A DNA stretch of 64,000 nt, taken from the NCBI RefSeq assembly GCF_014640615.1, contig NZ_BMHH01000005.1, positions 124,001-188,000 of the forward strand, given 5' to 3'. Each line of letters starts with the position of its first letter. Within the stretch, counting starts at the first letter, position 1. Below the pieces are notes generated by a model that saw nothing but the letters and a program-made list of their open reading frames with translations, was not told the origin of the DNA and did no database searches. The position numbers and the translations under genes were made by a program. The stretch comes from Paramesorhizobium endophyticum (GTDB lineage Bacteria; Pseudomonadota; Alphaproteobacteria; Rhizobiales; Rhizobiaceae). Below, in pieces: positions 54,975-64,000 of the stretch.

Positions 54975-55639
54975 TCCGTTTCCTTCGCGGCCTTTGCCGC
55001 ATCTTTATCCGAATCCGTTGCGCTTCCGCCGCGAAATTGATGCAGCAGACGCGCCCGCGTGACGAACCCGGTCGCCGCCGTTCCTTCAAGCACGGCAGCA
55101 TGTATCACATTTCCGCCACCAAATGCCAAATCCATTTCGCCGCCTGTAAAAAGAGTGAAGGCGGGTATTTCAGGCCCTCCCGCATGCACAACAGCACGGC
55201 GGGCCTGATCAAGTTTTCTTACGCCGTCGGCAGCCGCTTCCACTGCGTGGAGCACCAGAGCCGCCCGGCCGCTGCGGATCGCATCGTCGACCTTGGCCGA
55301 GCCCGTCACCACGGCGCCGGCCTTGCGCGCCAAGGAAAGGCTTCCCACGGCGGACTTGACCAGAAGCCGGTCCACCAGATCACCCAGATCGTCCGGCGCG
55401 GTCACGCCCGCTTTCAGCGCGCGGGGGAAGAGCTTCTTCCGCACCGCCTCATCCACATAGCGCCGCTCCGCCTTGACCCAGCATCCGCGTCCGGGAAGAT
55501 TGCGCTTCAAGTCCGGAACGACGGAGCCATCCGGCCCCGCCACGAAACGGATCATGCCTTCGGCGTCGCCGCTTTCGCGCGTAACGATGCAAGTCCTGTC
55601 GTTCATTTCCGGTTCCACGCGCCCCGCTCCCAACACCAC
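54971..55639 (-). CDS. YlxR/DUF448 RNA-binding protein with L7Ae-like domain
   Basis: A 222-residue protein encoded between nusA and infB. N-terminal YlxR domain: [20 protein letters not shown] (about residues 15-34) and [21 protein letters not shown] (about 44-64); C-terminal L7Ae-like ribosomal fold with [20 protein letters not shown]. In other bacteria YlxR affects RNase P or transcription termination; the role here is not known. Start is a [12 protein letters not shown] at 55606 is an alternative. Its stop overlaps the infB ATG (ATGA), and nusA ends 26 bases upstream. Confidence 0.93.
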   Translation of the reverse strand: MVLGAGRVEPEMNDRTCIVTRESGDAEGMIRFVAGPDGSVVPDLKRNLPGRGCWVKAERRYVDEAVRKKLFPRALKAGVTAPDDLGDLVDRLLVKSAVGSLSLARKAGAVVTGSAKVDDAIRSGRAALVLHAVEAAADGVRKLDQARRAVVHAGGPEIPAFTLFTGGEMDLAFGGGNVIHAAVLEGTAATGFVTRARLLHQFRGGSATDSDKDAAKAAKETE

Positions 55640-55665
55640 CCTTTGGCTGTCGCCGGAATGCCCGC

Positions 55666-57300
55666 TTACTCGGCTGCCGCCTCGCCGTCCGCTTCCACTT
55701 CCGCTTCCGCGCCTTCGTCAGCGGCCTCCTCGTCGAGCCCCTTCGCCAGATCCTCTTCCGTGATCCAGCCGCATTTCAGGCGAGCTGCGAGAACCATCTG
55801 CTCGGCATCAGCCCGAGAAACCTCATAGGACGACAATACGCCGGTATGATTGGTCGTCTCGCCTTCCTTGCGCTCGCGCCAGCCGACCAGTTCGTCCACC
55901 GCATAGCCAGCGAAGTCCTCAATGGTCTTGACGCCGTCCTCGCCCAACGCCACGAGCATGGCCGTGGTGATGCCGGGCAGCTCGCGCAGTTCGTCGGAGA
56001 CGCCCAGTTCCTTGCGGCGCGCATCGCGCTCGCTTTCGATGCGGTCGAGATATTCCCTGGCCCGCTCCTGGATTTCGCTCGCGGTATCTTCGTCGAAACC
56101 GTCGATAGATGCAATCTCGTCCGACTCGACAAAGGCAATTTCCTCGACCGAGGCGAAGCCTTCCGAAGCCAGCACCTGGCCGACCATCTCATCCACGTTG
56201 AGCGCATCCATGAAGAGGTTCGAGCGCTCGGTGAATTCCTTCTGGCGGCGCTCGGATTCTTCCTGCTCCGTGAGGATGTCGATATCCCAGCCGGTCAATT
56301 GCGAGGCGAGGCGGACATTCTGGCCGCGACGACCGATCGCAAGCGATAGTTGGTCATCCGGAACGACAACTTCAATACGCTCCGCGTCTTCATCGAGCAC
56401 GACCTTGGCCACTTCGGCAGGCTGAAGCGCGTTGACGATGAATGAAGCCGCATCGGGCGACCACGGAATGATATCGATCTTCTCGCCCTGCAGTTCGGCG
56501 ACGACCGCCTGGACGCGCGAGCCGCGCATGCCGACGCAGGCGCCGACCGGGTCGATGGAGGCATCGCGCGAGATGACGGCGATCTTGGCGCGGGAGCCGG
56601 GGTCACGGGCCACCGACTTGATCTCGATGATGCCGTCATAGATTTCCGGCACTTCCATGGTGAAGAGCTTGGCCATGAACTGCGGATGGGTGCGCGACAG
56701 GAAAATCTGCGGGCCCCGCTGCTCGCGGCGCACGTCATAGACATAAGCGCGGATGCGGTCGCCATAGCGGAAGGTTTCGCGCGGGATCAGCTCGTCGCGG
56801 CGGACGATGGCCTCGCCCTTGCCGAGATCGACGATGACATTGCCATATTCGACGCGCTTGACCGAGCCGTTGATGATCTCGCCGACGCGATCCTTGTATT
56901 CGTCATACTGCTTGTCGCGCTCGGCCTCGCGCACCTTCTGCACGATGACCTGCTTGGCCGACTGCGCGGCGATGCGTCCGAAATCCATGGGCGGCAGCTG
57001 GTCGGCGATGAAATCGCCAACCTGCGCATCGGGATTGCGATCACGGGCGGTGTCGAGCGCGACCTGCGTCGCGTAATCCTCGACCGTTTCCACCACTTCG
57101 AGGAGGCGCTGCAGGCGGATTTCGCCGGTCTTGGCGTTGATGTCGGCGCGGATATTGGTCTCCTGGCCGTAGCGCGAACGCGCCGCCTTCTGGATGGCGT
57201 CGGCCATGGCCGCGATGACGATTTCGCGGTCGATCGACTTCTCGCGCGCGACCGCATCGGCGATCTGCAGAAGCTCTAGCCTGTTTGCACTGACTGCCAT
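55666..57300 (-). CDS. nusA: Transcription termination/antitermination factor NusA
   Basis: Elongation factor that binds RNA polymerase and RNA. 544 residues from [21 protein letters not shown]-terminal polymerase-binding domain (residues 1-125), S1 (about 130-200) with [22 protein letters not shown]1 and KH2 (about 225-345) with [20 protein letters not shown] and [19 protein letters not shown], tandem HhH motifs (about 360-500) and an acidic Glu-rich C-terminus. The frame extends upstream without homology. It follows rimP with a palindrome in the 113-base gap and precedes ylxR. Confidence 0.97.
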   Translation of the reverse strand: MAVSANRLELLQIADAVAREKSIDREIVIAAMADAIQKAARSRYGQETNIRADINAKTGEIRLQRLLEVVETVEDYATQVALDTARDRNPDAQVGDFIADQLPPMDFGRIAAQSAKQVIVQKVREAERDKQYDEYKDRVGEIINGSVKRVEYGNVIVDLGKGEAIVRRDELIPRETFRYGDRIRAYVYDVRREQRGPQIFLSRTHPQFMAKLFTMEVPEIYDGIIEIKSVARDPGSRAKIAVISRDASIDPVGACVGMRGSRVQAVVAELQGEKIDIIPWSPDAASFIVNALQPAEVAKVVLDEDAERIEVVVPDDQLSLAIGRRGQNVRLASQLTGWDIDILTEQEESERRQKEFTERSNLFMDALNVDEMVGQVLASEGFASVEEIAFVESDEIASIDGFDEDTASEIQERAREYLDRIESERDARRKELGVSDELRELPGITTAMLVALGEDGVKTIEDFAGYAVDELVGWRERKEGETTNHTGVLSSYEVSRADAEQMVLAARLKCGWITEEDLAKGLDEEAADEGAEAEVEADGEAAAE

Positions 57301-57320
57301 GGTTCTCTCCTTTGGTCGCT

Positions 57321-57360
57321 CGTCCGGACGGAAAACCGCTTCATTTTTCCTGGACTTGCT
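57321..57360. repeat. Small palindromic element, GCAAGTCC type (copy 3)
   Basis: GTCCGGACGGAAAACCGC and TTTTTCCTGGACTTGC-type sequence face each other in the rimP-nusA gap; no stop of an operon is expected here, so it could tune read-through. Confidence 0.75.
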
Positions 57361-57413
57361 CATTGATGTCGCGCCCGCGATTGTCGTCCATCGCCCGGCC
57401 GCATGAGATATGT

Positions 57414-58094
57414 TCAGTTCGTATCGGCGCTTTCGTCGTTGCTGCCTTCGCCTTCCGGCGCGTCCAGCGAGCCCACCTCGTCGCCCGGAATGCGGCCCTC
57501 GCGCAGGGCCTTGTCCTTGCGCAGCGCATCGCGGATCAAATCGTCGGTCAGGATCAGCCGCGCATCCGAAACGAGGTCGAAGGGAATACGCACGATAGCT
57601 TCCGTACCATAGGTGGCCTGGTCGCTTTCGAGGGTGATGCCCTCGACATCGGCTTCAGTGATGCGCCCGCGAAACTTCTTGCGCCCGTCATGGACCATTG
57701 AGGTTTCCACCTTGGCGATGTGGCCCTGCCAGTTGGCGAAATCCGACTTGCGCACCAGGGGCCGGTCGATGCCGGGCGAGGAGACTTCCAGATGATATTT
57801 CCGGTCTATGGGGTCCTCGACGTCGAGGACCGGCGAGACCGTGCGGCTGACCAGTTCGCAATCCTCGACCGTCATCGTGCCGTCGAAGCGCTCAGCCATG
57901 ATCTGGAGTGTCAGGCCGTTGAGGCCCGAGAGGCGAACCCGCACGAGGCGAAAGCCCAGCGCCTCCAATACCGGCTCGACAATGCCGGCCACGCGCGCGT
58001 CGACGCCGGTTTCGCGAATGATGCGTTCATCGTTAACAGGCGCTTCATTTTGCTCAAGCGCGTTGTCATTGAGCTTTGCAGCTTCTTCCGTCAC
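57414..58094 (-). CDS. rimP: Ribosome maturation factor RimP
   Basis: Assists 30S maturation near the S12 site. 226 residues with the RimP layout: N-terminal domain with [20 protein letters not shown] (about residues 40-59), [20 protein letters not shown], and [20 protein letters not shown] (about 98-117, the family's strongest block), then the C-terminal domain. An acidic low-complexity tail ends NDESADTN. First gene of the rimP-nusA-ylxR-infB-rbfA-truB-rpsO-pnp series. Confidence 0.96.
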   Translation of the reverse strand: MTEEAAKLNDNALEQNEAPVNDERIIRETGVDARVAGIVEPVLEALGFRLVRVRLSGLNGLTLQIMAERFDGTMTVEDCELVSRTVSPVLDVEDPIDRKYHLEVSSPGIDRPLVRKSDFANWQGHIAKVETSMVHDGRKKFRGRITEADVEGITLESDQATYGTEAIVRIPFDLVSDARLILTDDLIRDALRKDKALREGRIPGDEVGSLDAPEGEGSNDESADTN

Positions 58095-58131
58095 CCGGAC
58101 CTATTCCCTTATGCAAACATGCGTCAGGTAA

Positions 58132-58172
58132 CAAAAAAGAGCGGGACCGGAAGGACCCACTCTTGTTCTGAC
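58132..58172 (-). terminator. Terminator between tctA and rimP
   Basis: On the minus strand AAGAGTGGGTCC, a CTTCC loop and GGTCCCGCTCTT are followed by a run of T: a rho-independent-like terminator after the transporter operon, separating it from rimP. Confidence 0.8.
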
Positions 58173-58197
58173 GACCAAGAATTTGAAATCTATATAC

Positions 58198-58232
58198 CCG
58201 CCCGCCCGAGAATTTTCAAGGGCGGGCGGAAA
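58198..58232. repeat. Second hairpin after tctA
   Basis: CCCGCCCGCCCG and GGGCGGGCGG form a GC-rich hairpin directly after the tctA stop, without a T-run. It stacks with the terminator at 58132-58172. Confidence 0.65.
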
Positions 58233-58237
58233 AAGGA

Positions 58238-59755
58238 TCAATCCTCATTCGCCGCCAGTTCCGCCAGCAATTTGCCCTTGCCGCGGGCGCGCAGGACGAG
58301 CGGTACGACCACCGCCGCAATAGCCAATATCAAGAGGAAGATGGATATCGGCGAATGCACCAGCACGGTCGGGTCGCCCTGGCTTATCGACAAGGCGCGG
58401 CGCAATTGCTGCTCCGCCATCGGCCCCAGAATCAGGCCGACCACGACAGGCGCGATCGGATAGCCGAAACGGCGCAGGAAGTAGCCGAGCAGGCCGAAGA
58501 CCAGGAGCATGCCGAGCTCGAAGGTGGAGGGGTTGGCGCCGATGGTGCCGAGCGTGGCGAACACGACGATGCCGGCATAAAGCCAATGGCGCGGGATCGA
58601 CAGGAGCTTCACCCAAAGGCCGATGAGCGGCAGGTTCAGGACCAGCAGCATCAGATTGGCGACGAGCAGGCTGGCAATCAGGCCCCAGACCAGCGGCGCG
58701 TTGGTGACGAAGAGCAGCGGCCCCGGCTGGAGGCCGAATTGCTGGAAGCCGGCCAGCATGATCGCGGCCGTGGCCGTGGTCGGCAGGCCCAGTGTCAGGA
58801 GCGGCACCAGCGTTCCGGCGGCGGAGGCATTGTTGGCAGCCTCGGGACCGGCGACGCCCTCGATGGCGCCATGGCCGAATTCCTCCGGCTTTTTCGCCAG
58901 CTGCTTTTCGACGGAGTAGGAGAGGAAGGTGCCGATCTCCGCTCCGCCGGCCGGCATGGCGCCGATGGGAAAGCCGATCGCCGTGCCGCGCAGCCAGGGC
59001 TTCCACGAGCGCGCCCAGTCCTCACGGCTCATCCAGACCGAGCCCTTGACCGTCTCAATCTCATCCTTGCCGAATTTGTGCGAGGCTGCGACACTCAGCG
59101 TCTCGCCGATGGCGAAGAGGGCGACGGCGAGCGTCGTCACTTCGACGCCGTCGAGAAGATCGGGAATGCCGAAGGCAAGCCGCGCCTGTCCCGTTTGCAG
59201 GTCGATGCCGATGAGCCCAAGCGTGAGGCCAAGGAAAAGCGAGGTAAGACCGCGCAGGGTGGAATCGCCGAAGGCGGCGGAAACCGTCATGAAAGCCAGA
59301 ACCATCAGCGCGAAATATTCCGCCGGGCCGAAGGAAAGAGCGAACTTGACCACCCATGGCGCGAGCAGCGCGAGGCCCAGCGTGGCGAGTAGGCCTGCCA
59401 CGAAGGAGCCTATGGCCGATGTAGCCAGCGCCGGACCGCCACGCCCCGCCCGCGCCATCTTGTTGCCCTCGATGGCGGTGACGATGGAGGAGCTTTCGCC
59501 TGGCGTGTTGAGCAGGATCGACGTGGTCGATCCCCCATACATGCCGCCATAATAAATACCGGCGAACATGATGAGCGAACCGGCGGGATCCAGCTTGTAA
59601 GTGACGGGCAGAAGCAGGGCGACGGTCAATGCCGGGCCGATGCCGGGCAGCACGCCGACGGCGGTGCCGAGCGTCACGCCGATAAGCGCATAAAGAAGAT
59701 TCATCGGCTCGAGGGCGACGAGGAAACCGTGCGCCAGAAGGGCGAATGTGTCCAT
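58238..59755 (-). CDS. tctA: Tripartite tricarboxylate transporter large membrane subunit TctA
   Basis: The main channel subunit of a TTT-family secondary transporter driven by an ion gradient. 505 residues with about twelve membrane helices; conserved blocks [20 protein letters not shown] (about residues 26-45), [20 protein letters not shown] (about 69-88) and [20 protein letters not shown] (about 257-276), each part of a TctA signature. It is the last gene of tctC-tctB-tctA. The substrate cannot be told from sequence: citrate, other tricarboxylates or aromatic acids are known for relatives. Confidence 0.95.
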   Translation of the reverse strand: MDTFALLAHGFLVALEPMNLLYALIGVTLGTAVGVLPGIGPALTVALLLPVTYKLDPAGSLIMFAGIYYGGMYGGSTTSILLNTPGESSSIVTAIEGNKMARAGRGGPALATSAIGSFVAGLLATLGLALLAPWVVKFALSFGPAEYFALMVLAFMTVSAAFGDSTLRGLTSLFLGLTLGLIGIDLQTGQARLAFGIPDLLDGVEVTTLAVALFAIGETLSVAASHKFGKDEIETVKGSVWMSREDWARSWKPWLRGTAIGFPIGAMPAGGAEIGTFLSYSVEKQLAKKPEEFGHGAIEGVAGPEAANNASAAGTLVPLLTLGLPTTATAAIMLAGFQQFGLQPGPLLFVTNAPLVWGLIASLLVANLMLLVLNLPLIGLWVKLLSIPRHWLYAGIVVFATLGTIGANPSTFELGMLLVFGLLGYFLRRFGYPIAPVVVGLILGPMAEQQLRRALSISQGDPTVLVHSPISIFLLILAIAAVVVPLVLRARGKGKLLAELAANED

Positions 59756-59769
59756 ATGACTGCCGCTTC

Positions 59770-60255
59770 CTAAAACAACTGCTCAAGCGGCCCCGCGGGC
59801 AGCGATAGCTGCAAGCCCTTGGCGAAGACCAGCCAGATGACGAAAGCGAGCACGATGCCGATCGGGATTGTCTGCCAGAGCGGGCCTTTGCCGAAGCCGC
59901 GTGCGGTGGCGGCGAAGAGCAGGCCCGTGGCAATCGAGAAGCCGACCGTTTTCAAGAGCAGCATCTGCACGGCCAGCCCGCCGACGATCCAGAGGATTGG
60001 CCGCGTCTCCTGCGGCTCGCGCTCGGGAAAATCGCCGCGCCAGGCCTCGACCGCCGTCCAGACCGACAGGATCAGAAGTCCGGCGGAAATGGCGTAGGGG
60101 AAGGCGGTGGGGCCTATGCGGGCATAGCTTGCCGCGCCGCCCATCGTCGCCGTCTTCCAGAAGACGACGATGGCGAGGATGGCAAGACCGGCGGCAAAAA
60201 CGAGTGCCGCCTTGCCCGGCCTTGCGCGGCCTTTTTTCTCAATCATACCGGTCAT
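59770..60255 (-). CDS. tctB: Tripartite tricarboxylate transporter small subunit TctB
   Basis: A 161-residue four-helix membrane protein. Helices are around residues 15-35, 48-68, 85-120 and 135-150, with the TctB-type block [20 protein letters not shown] (about residues 38-57). Start MTGMIEKKG overlaps the tctC stop (ATGA); the frame upstream of it lies within tctC. It is 14 bases before tctA. Confidence 0.92.
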   Translation of the reverse strand: MTGMIEKKGRARPGKAALVFAAGLAILAIVVFWKTATMGGAASYARIGPTAFPYAISAGLLILSVWTAVEAWRGDFPEREPQETRPILWIVGGLAVQMLLLKTVGFSIATGLLFAATARGFGKGPLWQTIPIGIVLAFVIWLVFAKGLQLSLPAGPLEQLF

Positions 60256-61205
60256 TTGACGAGACCGATGTCCTTCAGGATAGTCGTGGTAGAGGCGACA
60301 TCGTCGGCAAGCTGCTTGTCGAAGGCCTCGCCGGCGAGGAACGTGTCCTGCCAGCCCTTTGCGACAAGGGCATCCTGCCAAGGCTTCGACTTCACCATCT
60401 TCTCGATATCCGCCGTGATCGCAGCCTTCTGCTCAGCCGTGATGCCGGGAGCGGCGGCGACCATGCGCCAGTTCTGCACGGCGACGTCGATGCCCTCTTC
60501 CTTGAACGTGGGCGCATCGACGCCTTCGATCCGCTTCTCGCTGGAGACGGCGAGGAGGCGCAGCGTGCCAGCCTTGATCTGCGATTCGAACTCGCCATAG
60601 CCGGAGATACCTGCGGTCACCTGACTGCCGAGAATGGCGGCCAGCGCCTCGCCGCCACCGGAATAGGCGATATAGTTGATCTTGGTCGGATCGACGCCCA
60701 CCGCCTTGGCGATGAGGCCGGCCGCGATGTGATCCGTGCCGCCGGCGGATCCGCCGCCCCAGGAGACGGAGCCCGGATCGGCCTTGAGCTTCTCGACCAG
60801 TTCCTTCATCGACTTGATCGGCGAGGACGCCGGGACCACCACCGCCTCATACTCGCCGGTCAGGCGGGCGATGGGGGTGACGTCAGAAAGCGTCACGGGC
60901 GAAGCGTTGGTGAGGATGGCGCCGACCATGACATAGCCGCCGACGATGAGCTGCGTGGGATCTCCCTTGGCCTGGTTGGCGAACTGCGCCAAGCCGATGG
61001 TGCCGCCAGCGCCCGGAACATTCACCACCTGCACGCTCTTGGAGATGCCGTCCTCCTGCAGGACGGTCTGCATGGTGCGGGCGGTCTGGTCCCAGCCGCC
61101 GCCCGGCGCCGCCGGAGCCATGATCTTGTAATCGGCCGCGAAGGCTGACGTTGAAAACGCCATCGCGAGACCGAGGCCGAGCAAAGATTTGCTTATCGGA
61201 TTCAT
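60252..61205 (-). CDS. tctC: Tripartite tricarboxylate transporter substrate-binding protein TctC (Bug family)
   Basis: Periplasmic binding protein of the Bug family that serves the TctA/TctB membrane part. 317 residues: signal peptide [20 protein letters not shown] with cleavage near AFAADYK, then [19 protein letters not shown] (about residues 28-46, the Bug loop that holds a carboxylate) and [20 protein letters not shown]. It is the first gene of the three; about 200 bases lie between it and trmB. Bug proteins are expanded in many beta- and alphaproteobacteria. Confidence 0.95.
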   Translation of the reverse strand: MNPISKSLLGLGLAMAFSTSAFAADYKIMAPAAPGGGWDQTARTMQTVLQEDGISKSVQVVNVPGAGGTIGLAQFANQAKGDPTQLIVGGYVMVGAILTNASPVTLSDVTPIARLTGEYEAVVVPASSPIKSMKELVEKLKADPGSVSWGGGSAGGTDHIAAGLIAKAVGVDPTKINYIAYSGGGEALAAILGSQVTAGISGYGEFESQIKAGTLRLLAVSSEKRIEGVDAPTFKEEGIDVAVQNWRMVAAAPGITAEQKAAITADIEKMVKSKPWQDALVAKGWQDTFLAGEAFDKQLADDVASTTTILKDIGLVK

Positions 61206-61339
61206 AATGTCCTCCCTGCTTCGGCTTCTACGCAAGCCGAAGAATCCTCCGTTATGCGGGATGGAACCGCTCCACCGTTCATCCCGCCTCTCGCCGTCAA
61301 ACAAGCCTGCATGGCGATGATTGTCAATCCACCAATGCG

Positions 61340-61412
61340 AGGGGGAGTAAGGGAGAGGGGGAGTAAGGGAGTATGTTTTTTCTCACATATTCCCTCCCCC
61401 TTATTTCCTTAC
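61340..61412. repeat. Short-tandem-repeat palindrome between trmB and tctC
   Basis: GGGGGAGTAAGGGAG is repeated on one side and CTCCCCCTTATTTCC appears opposite, around TATGTTTTTTCTCACATA. Same architecture as the heptamer palindrome at 14777-14867. It sits just after the trmB stop. Confidence 0.65.
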
Positions 61413-62110
61413 CGCCTTAAAAAAGTGAGATAGGCCGCTCGTCGCCCTTCTCGGAAGGCCTTCGCCTCGTAGCGCGTGCCGGGCCATGCCTCGTAAGGCG
61501 TGTGCCAGTCCGCCGGGGACGATGCCTGCCATTCGAATGCCGGATGGTCGCGGCAGTGAAGCAGCGTCCAGTTGACATAGATGTCTATGTCGGAGGCGAA
61601 GCGGAAACGGCTGCCTGGCTTCATGACGCGGGCGAAGCGGTCGAGGTTCTTCGCATTGACGAAGCGGCGCTTCCAATGCTTCTTCTTCGGCCAGGGGTCC
61701 GGGTAGAAAAGGTCGATGCCGTCGAGCGATGCCTCCGGCAGCCAGTCGAGCAGTTGCGTGGCGTCCTCGTCGTAGAGGCGCAGATTGTCGAGCGGCTCGT
61801 CTTTCAACGCTGCAAGCAGCTTGGCCATGCCGTTGACGAACGGCTCGACGCCGATGAAGCCGATATCGGGAAAACGCCGCGCCTCATGCAGCAGATGCTC
61901 GCCGCCGCCGAAGCCGATTTCGAGCCGGACGCCCTTCACGGGAATGTGGAAAAGCGTGGTCAGATCGGAAGGGGCTGGCGAAGCGAGGTCGAGGCGCAGT
62001 TGCGGCAGGAGATCGTCGCGGGTGGCGCGCTGGGCGGGGCGCAAGGGTTTCCCATGACGGCGACCGAAGAAAGCTTCGGTCGCGCGCCCGTGGCGGGGTT
62101 CATGTGTCAT
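61409..62110 (-). CDS. trmB: tRNA (guanine-N7-)-methyltransferase
   Basis: Methylates guanosine 46 of tRNAs using SAM. 233 residues: SAM site [20 protein letters not shown] (about residues 60-79), [20 protein letters not shown] and the TrmB block [20 protein letters not shown] (about 129-148), with [20 protein letters not shown] after it. The start follows a highly basic N-terminus. It is downstream of metK, which makes its cofactor, with 63 bases between; the phrR-metK-trmB order matches that in Sinorhizobium. Confidence 0.96.
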   Translation of the reverse strand: MTHEPRHGRATEAFFGRRHGKPLRPAQRATRDDLLPQLRLDLASPAPSDLTTLFHIPVKGVRLEIGFGGGEHLLHEARRFPDIGFIGVEPFVNGMAKLLAALKDEPLDNLRLYDEDATQLLDWLPEASLDGIDLFYPDPWPKKKHWKRRFVNAKNLDRFARVMKPGSRFRFASDIDIYVNWTLLHCRDHPAFEWQASSPADWHTPYEAWPGTRYEAKAFREGRRAAYLTFLRR

Positions 62111-62115
62111 AGGGG

Positions 62116-62176
62116 CATTCTTTTCAGCAGGATTTTTATCCGAAAACCGGTGTCCACTTTTCGGAAGTCCTGCTCA
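62116..62176. repeat. Small palindromic element, family E-like
   Basis: CAGCAGGATTTTTATCCGAA, CCGG, then CACTTTTCGGAAGTCCTGCT: a hairpin in the metK-trmB gap, overlapping the metK stop. Related to 36716-36757. Confidence 0.75.
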
Positions 62177-63445
62177 GGCCGCTATCGCGACCGCGTCCCG
62201 CAAAGCCTTGACCAGATCGGTCTTCTCCCAGGAGAAGGAGCCGTCACGGCCGGGCTTGCGGCCGAAATGGCCGTAGGACGAGGTGCGGGCATAGATGGGA
62301 CGATTCAAGTCCAGATGCTTGCGGATGCCGGTCGGAGACAGATCCATCACGTCGCGGATCGCGCCTTCCACCGTCGCTTCCGAAACCTTGCCGGTGCCGT
62401 GGAGGTTGACATAGACCGCCAGCGGCTGCGCCACGCCGATGGCGTAGGCAAGCTGGATCGTGCAGCGGTCGGCAAGACCGGCGGCAACCACGTTCTTGGC
62501 GAGGTAGCGCGCGGCGTAAGCGGCGGAACGGTCCACCTTGGTGGTGTCCTTGCCGGAGAATGCGCCGCCGCCATGCGGGGCCGCACCGCCATAGGTATCC
62601 ACGATGATCTTGCGTCCCGTCAAGCCCGCATCGCCATCCGGCCCGCCGATGACGAATTTGCCGGTCGGGTTGATATACCAGTTGCAATTGTGGGCAATGG
62701 CCAGATCGCCCAGCGCCTCGCGGATATAGGGCTCGACGACCTCGCGCACCTTCTTGGAATCCCAGTTGGGATCGAGATGCTGGGTCGAAAGCACGATCTG
62801 CGTGACCTCGGTGGGCTTGCCGTCGATATAGCGAACGGTCACCTGGCTCTTGGCGTCAGGGCCAAGCTTGCCCGCATCGCCCTCGCCCTTGTGGCGGGCG
62901 GCGGAGAGCAACTCGAGGATCTTGTGGGAATAATAGATCGGGGCGGGCATGAGATCCGGCGTTTCGCGGCAAGCATAGCCGAACATGATGCCCTGGTCGC
63001 CCGCGCCTTCCTCGCCCTGCCGGTCGGCGGCGTTATCGACGCCCTGCGCGATGTCGGCAGATTGCGGATGGAGCAGCACCTCGATCTTCGCCGTCTTCCA
63101 GTGGAAGCCGTCCTGCTCGTAACCGATGTCGCGGATGGCGCGGCGGGCGGCGGCGCGGAAGCGTGAGGGATTGATGACCGGATTGCCCCGGGCATCTTTC
63201 ACGATGTTGCCGTCCTTGTCCTTCTTCAGGAGCGTCTCAGGCACACGCACCTCACCGGCAATGACGACGCGGTTGGTGGTGGCAAGCGTTTCGCAGGCGA
63301 TGCGGACCGACCAGGGATCGACGCCGGTCTTGCGCGCCTCCCGGTAGATCATATCTACGATTTCATCGGAAATTCGATCGCAAACCTTGTCCGGATGGCC
63401 TTCGGACACAGATTCGCTGGTGAAGAGATACGAACTGCGTAGCAC
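62174..63445 (-). CDS. metK: S-adenosylmethionine synthetase
   Basis: Makes SAM from methionine and ATP. A GTG start is chosen: the mature family start [20 protein letters not shown] follows at once and AGAGGGG lies seven bases upstream; the ATG further up gives an unlikely extension. 423 residues: ATP/methionine motifs [15 protein letters not shown] and [18 protein letters not shown] (about residues 255-272), and [19 protein letters not shown] (about 286-304). The length is longer than the E. coli enzyme by about 40 residues, as in other alphaproteobacteria. It lies between the XRE regulator and trmB. Confidence 0.96.
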   Translation of the reverse strand: MLRSSYLFTSESVSEGHPDKVCDRISDEIVDMIYREARKTGVDPWSVRIACETLATTNRVVIAGEVRVPETLLKKDKDGNIVKDARGNPVINPSRFRAAARRAIRDIGYEQDGFHWKTAKIEVLLHPQSADIAQGVDNAADRQGEEGAGDQGIMFGYACRETPDLMPAPIYYSHKILELLSAARHKGEGDAGKLGPDAKSQVTVRYIDGKPTEVTQIVLSTQHLDPNWDSKKVREVVEPYIREALGDLAIAHNCNWYINPTGKFVIGGPDGDAGLTGRKIIVDTYGGAAPHGGGAFSGKDTTKVDRSAAYAARYLAKNVVAAGLADRCTIQLAYAIGVAQPLAVYVNLHGTGKVSEATVEGAIRDVMDLSPTGIRKHLDLNRPIYARTSSYGHFGRKPGRDGSFSWEKTDLVKALRDAVAIAA

Positions 63446-63464
63446 GGGAAACCCCTCTTGAAAG

Positions 63465-63486
63465 TTCTGCGGGAGACATCGCAGAA
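63465..63486 (-). promoter_or_regulatory. Leader hairpin of metK
   Basis: TTCTGCG and CGCAGAA (minus strand) form a seven-base stem around an eight-base loop, about 20-40 bases before the metK GTG and just upstream of its ribosome binding site. It may affect metK translation; no known SAM riboswitch class can be recognised. Confidence 0.45.
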
Positions 63487-63557
63487 AGAACAGCCACCTT
63501 TTCTTTGCCAATATAGACAAGGACCGTCAATGGAGATTCGTTTTCGAAAGAGGCCAT

Positions 63558-63580
63558 CCGGAGGAATTTTACTCCTCCGG
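63558..63580. terminator. Hairpin after the XRE regulator gene
   Basis: CCGGAGGA and TCCTCCGG face each other around GTAAAAT just after the stop at 63589 on the minus strand. There is no clear T-run, so it is a weak terminator or an mRNA 3' stabiliser in the gap before metK. Confidence 0.55.
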
Positions 63581-63588
63581 TTTCGCAA

Positions 63589-64000
63589 TTATTCGTTATC
63601 GTCGGCGAGCGACTTGACGAGATCGATGATCTTGCGCCGGATCTTGGGATCGGAAATCTTGGTGAAAGAGCGGGTCAGTTGCACGCCTTCGTTGCTGTTG
63701 AGGAAATCGACCACATAGGTCGCCTCTTTGTCCTCGAAGCCGCCGGCTCCCGGATTTGGGTTGCTACCGGGCGCGTCTTCGAAAAAGAAAGCGACGGGAA
63801 CATTCAGGATCGACGAAATCGCCTGGAGGCGGCTCGCGCCGACGCGGTTCGTGCCCTTTTCGTATTTTTGAATTTGCTGAAATGTAATTCCAAGGCTTTC
63901 GCCAAGCTTTTCCTGACTCAAGCCCAGCATGTTCCGGCGCAAGCGAATACGGCTTCCGACATGAACATCGATGGGATTGGGCTTCTTCTTGTTCTCAGTC
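63589..64000 (-). CDS. XRE-family regulator, PhrR/PraR-like (5' end off the window)
   Basis: A helix-turn-helix regulator whose start codon lies just beyond the right edge; the visible frame begins TENKKKPNPIDVHVG, so only about one codon is missing. About 136 residues are visible: HTH with MLGLSQEKLGESLGITFQQI (about residues 24-43) and QKYEKGTNRVGASRLQAISS, then a Pro/Gly linker and C-terminal DPKIRRKIIDLVKSLADDNE. The position before metK-trmB matches PhrR of Sinorhizobium and PraR of Rhizobium, which affect biofilm formation and quorum sensing there. The exact role here is inference. Confidence 0.88.
   Translation of the reverse strand, partial: TENKKKPNPIDVHVGSRIRLRRNMLGLSQEKLGESLGITFQQIQKYEKGTNRVGASRLQAISSILNVPVAFFFEDAPGSNPNPGAGGFEDKEATYVVDFLNSNEGVQLTRSFTKISDPKIRRKIIDLVKSLADDNE

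Noticed and set aside
63446-63588. A known SAM riboswitch before metK
   Set aside because: I cannot match any SAM-I, SAM-II, SAM-V or SAM/SAH core by eye; only simple hairpins are visible.

Overview
The window is typical alphaproteobacterial chromosome. It is GC-rich and carries Rhizobiales/Hyphomicrobiales hallmarks: Irr, a CpaA-F/Tad pilus locus, CycM-type cytochrome c, a PhrR/PraR-like XRE regulator next to metK and trmB, and the SRP RNA directly upstream of dnaX. The density of small palindromic intergenic elements and the gene order suggest a Phyllobacteriaceae/Brucellaceae-like organism (Mesorhizobium, Chelativorans, Nitratireductor and relatives). That placement is inference, because no rRNA is present. 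The ends cut recR (left) and the XRE regulator (right).

Layout. 1-5.3 kb: recR, ebfC, dnaX and SRP RNA on the minus strand, a HIT protein on the plus strand, then pheA and kdsB (minus). 5.4-14.8 kb: a membrane cytochrome c, then a Yej-type oligopeptide ABC operon (two substrate-binding proteins, two permeases, one double ATPase). A VapBC-like toxin-antitoxin pair is wedged between the second permease and the ATPase, with overlapping stop/start codons. 14.8-18.6 kb: a MoeB/ThiF-like E1 protein, fabI and fabB-fabA (minus), with irr divergent. 19.3-24.1 kb: SH3 protein, 2-hydroxyacid dehydrogenase, NlpC/P60 peptidase coupled to a MarR-like regulator, and an M17 aminopeptidase.

24.3-36.7 kb: a full tad/cpa pilus locus. 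tadD is convergent with the long minus-strand series flp-flp-cpaA-B-C-D-E-F-tadB-tadC. Divergent from it are a stand-alone CpaC N-terminal-domain protein and two TadE-like pseudopilins. 36.7-46 kb: an orphan PhnD-like binding protein, deoB-mutM, an enoyl-CoA hydratase, rpsT and then dnaA-dnaN-recF, with paired DnaA-box-like sequences in the 0.8 kb gap before dnaA. 46.2-58.1 kb: an RsmC-like methyltransferase and the translation/RNA series rimP-nusA-ylxR-infB-rbfA-truB-rpsO-pnp (minus). 58.2-64 kb: a TctCBA tricarboxylate transporter, trmB, metK and the XRE regulator.

The most striking non-gene content is the set of palindromic repeat families. One (family A, about 160-200 bp, two inverted palindromic halves) occurs four times. 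One copy lies in frame inside the RsmC-like methyltransferase, adding about 60 residues. Another supplies the apparent ribosome binding site of cpaC. A second family (B) has overwritten the 5' end of cpaD. Others form a perfect 33-bp-arm hairpin between cpaE and cpaF, and a TAGTGAG heptamer palindrome that supplies the last codons and stop of the MoeB-like gene. No CRISPR array, tRNA, rRNA, prophage or insertion-sequence transposase was seen.
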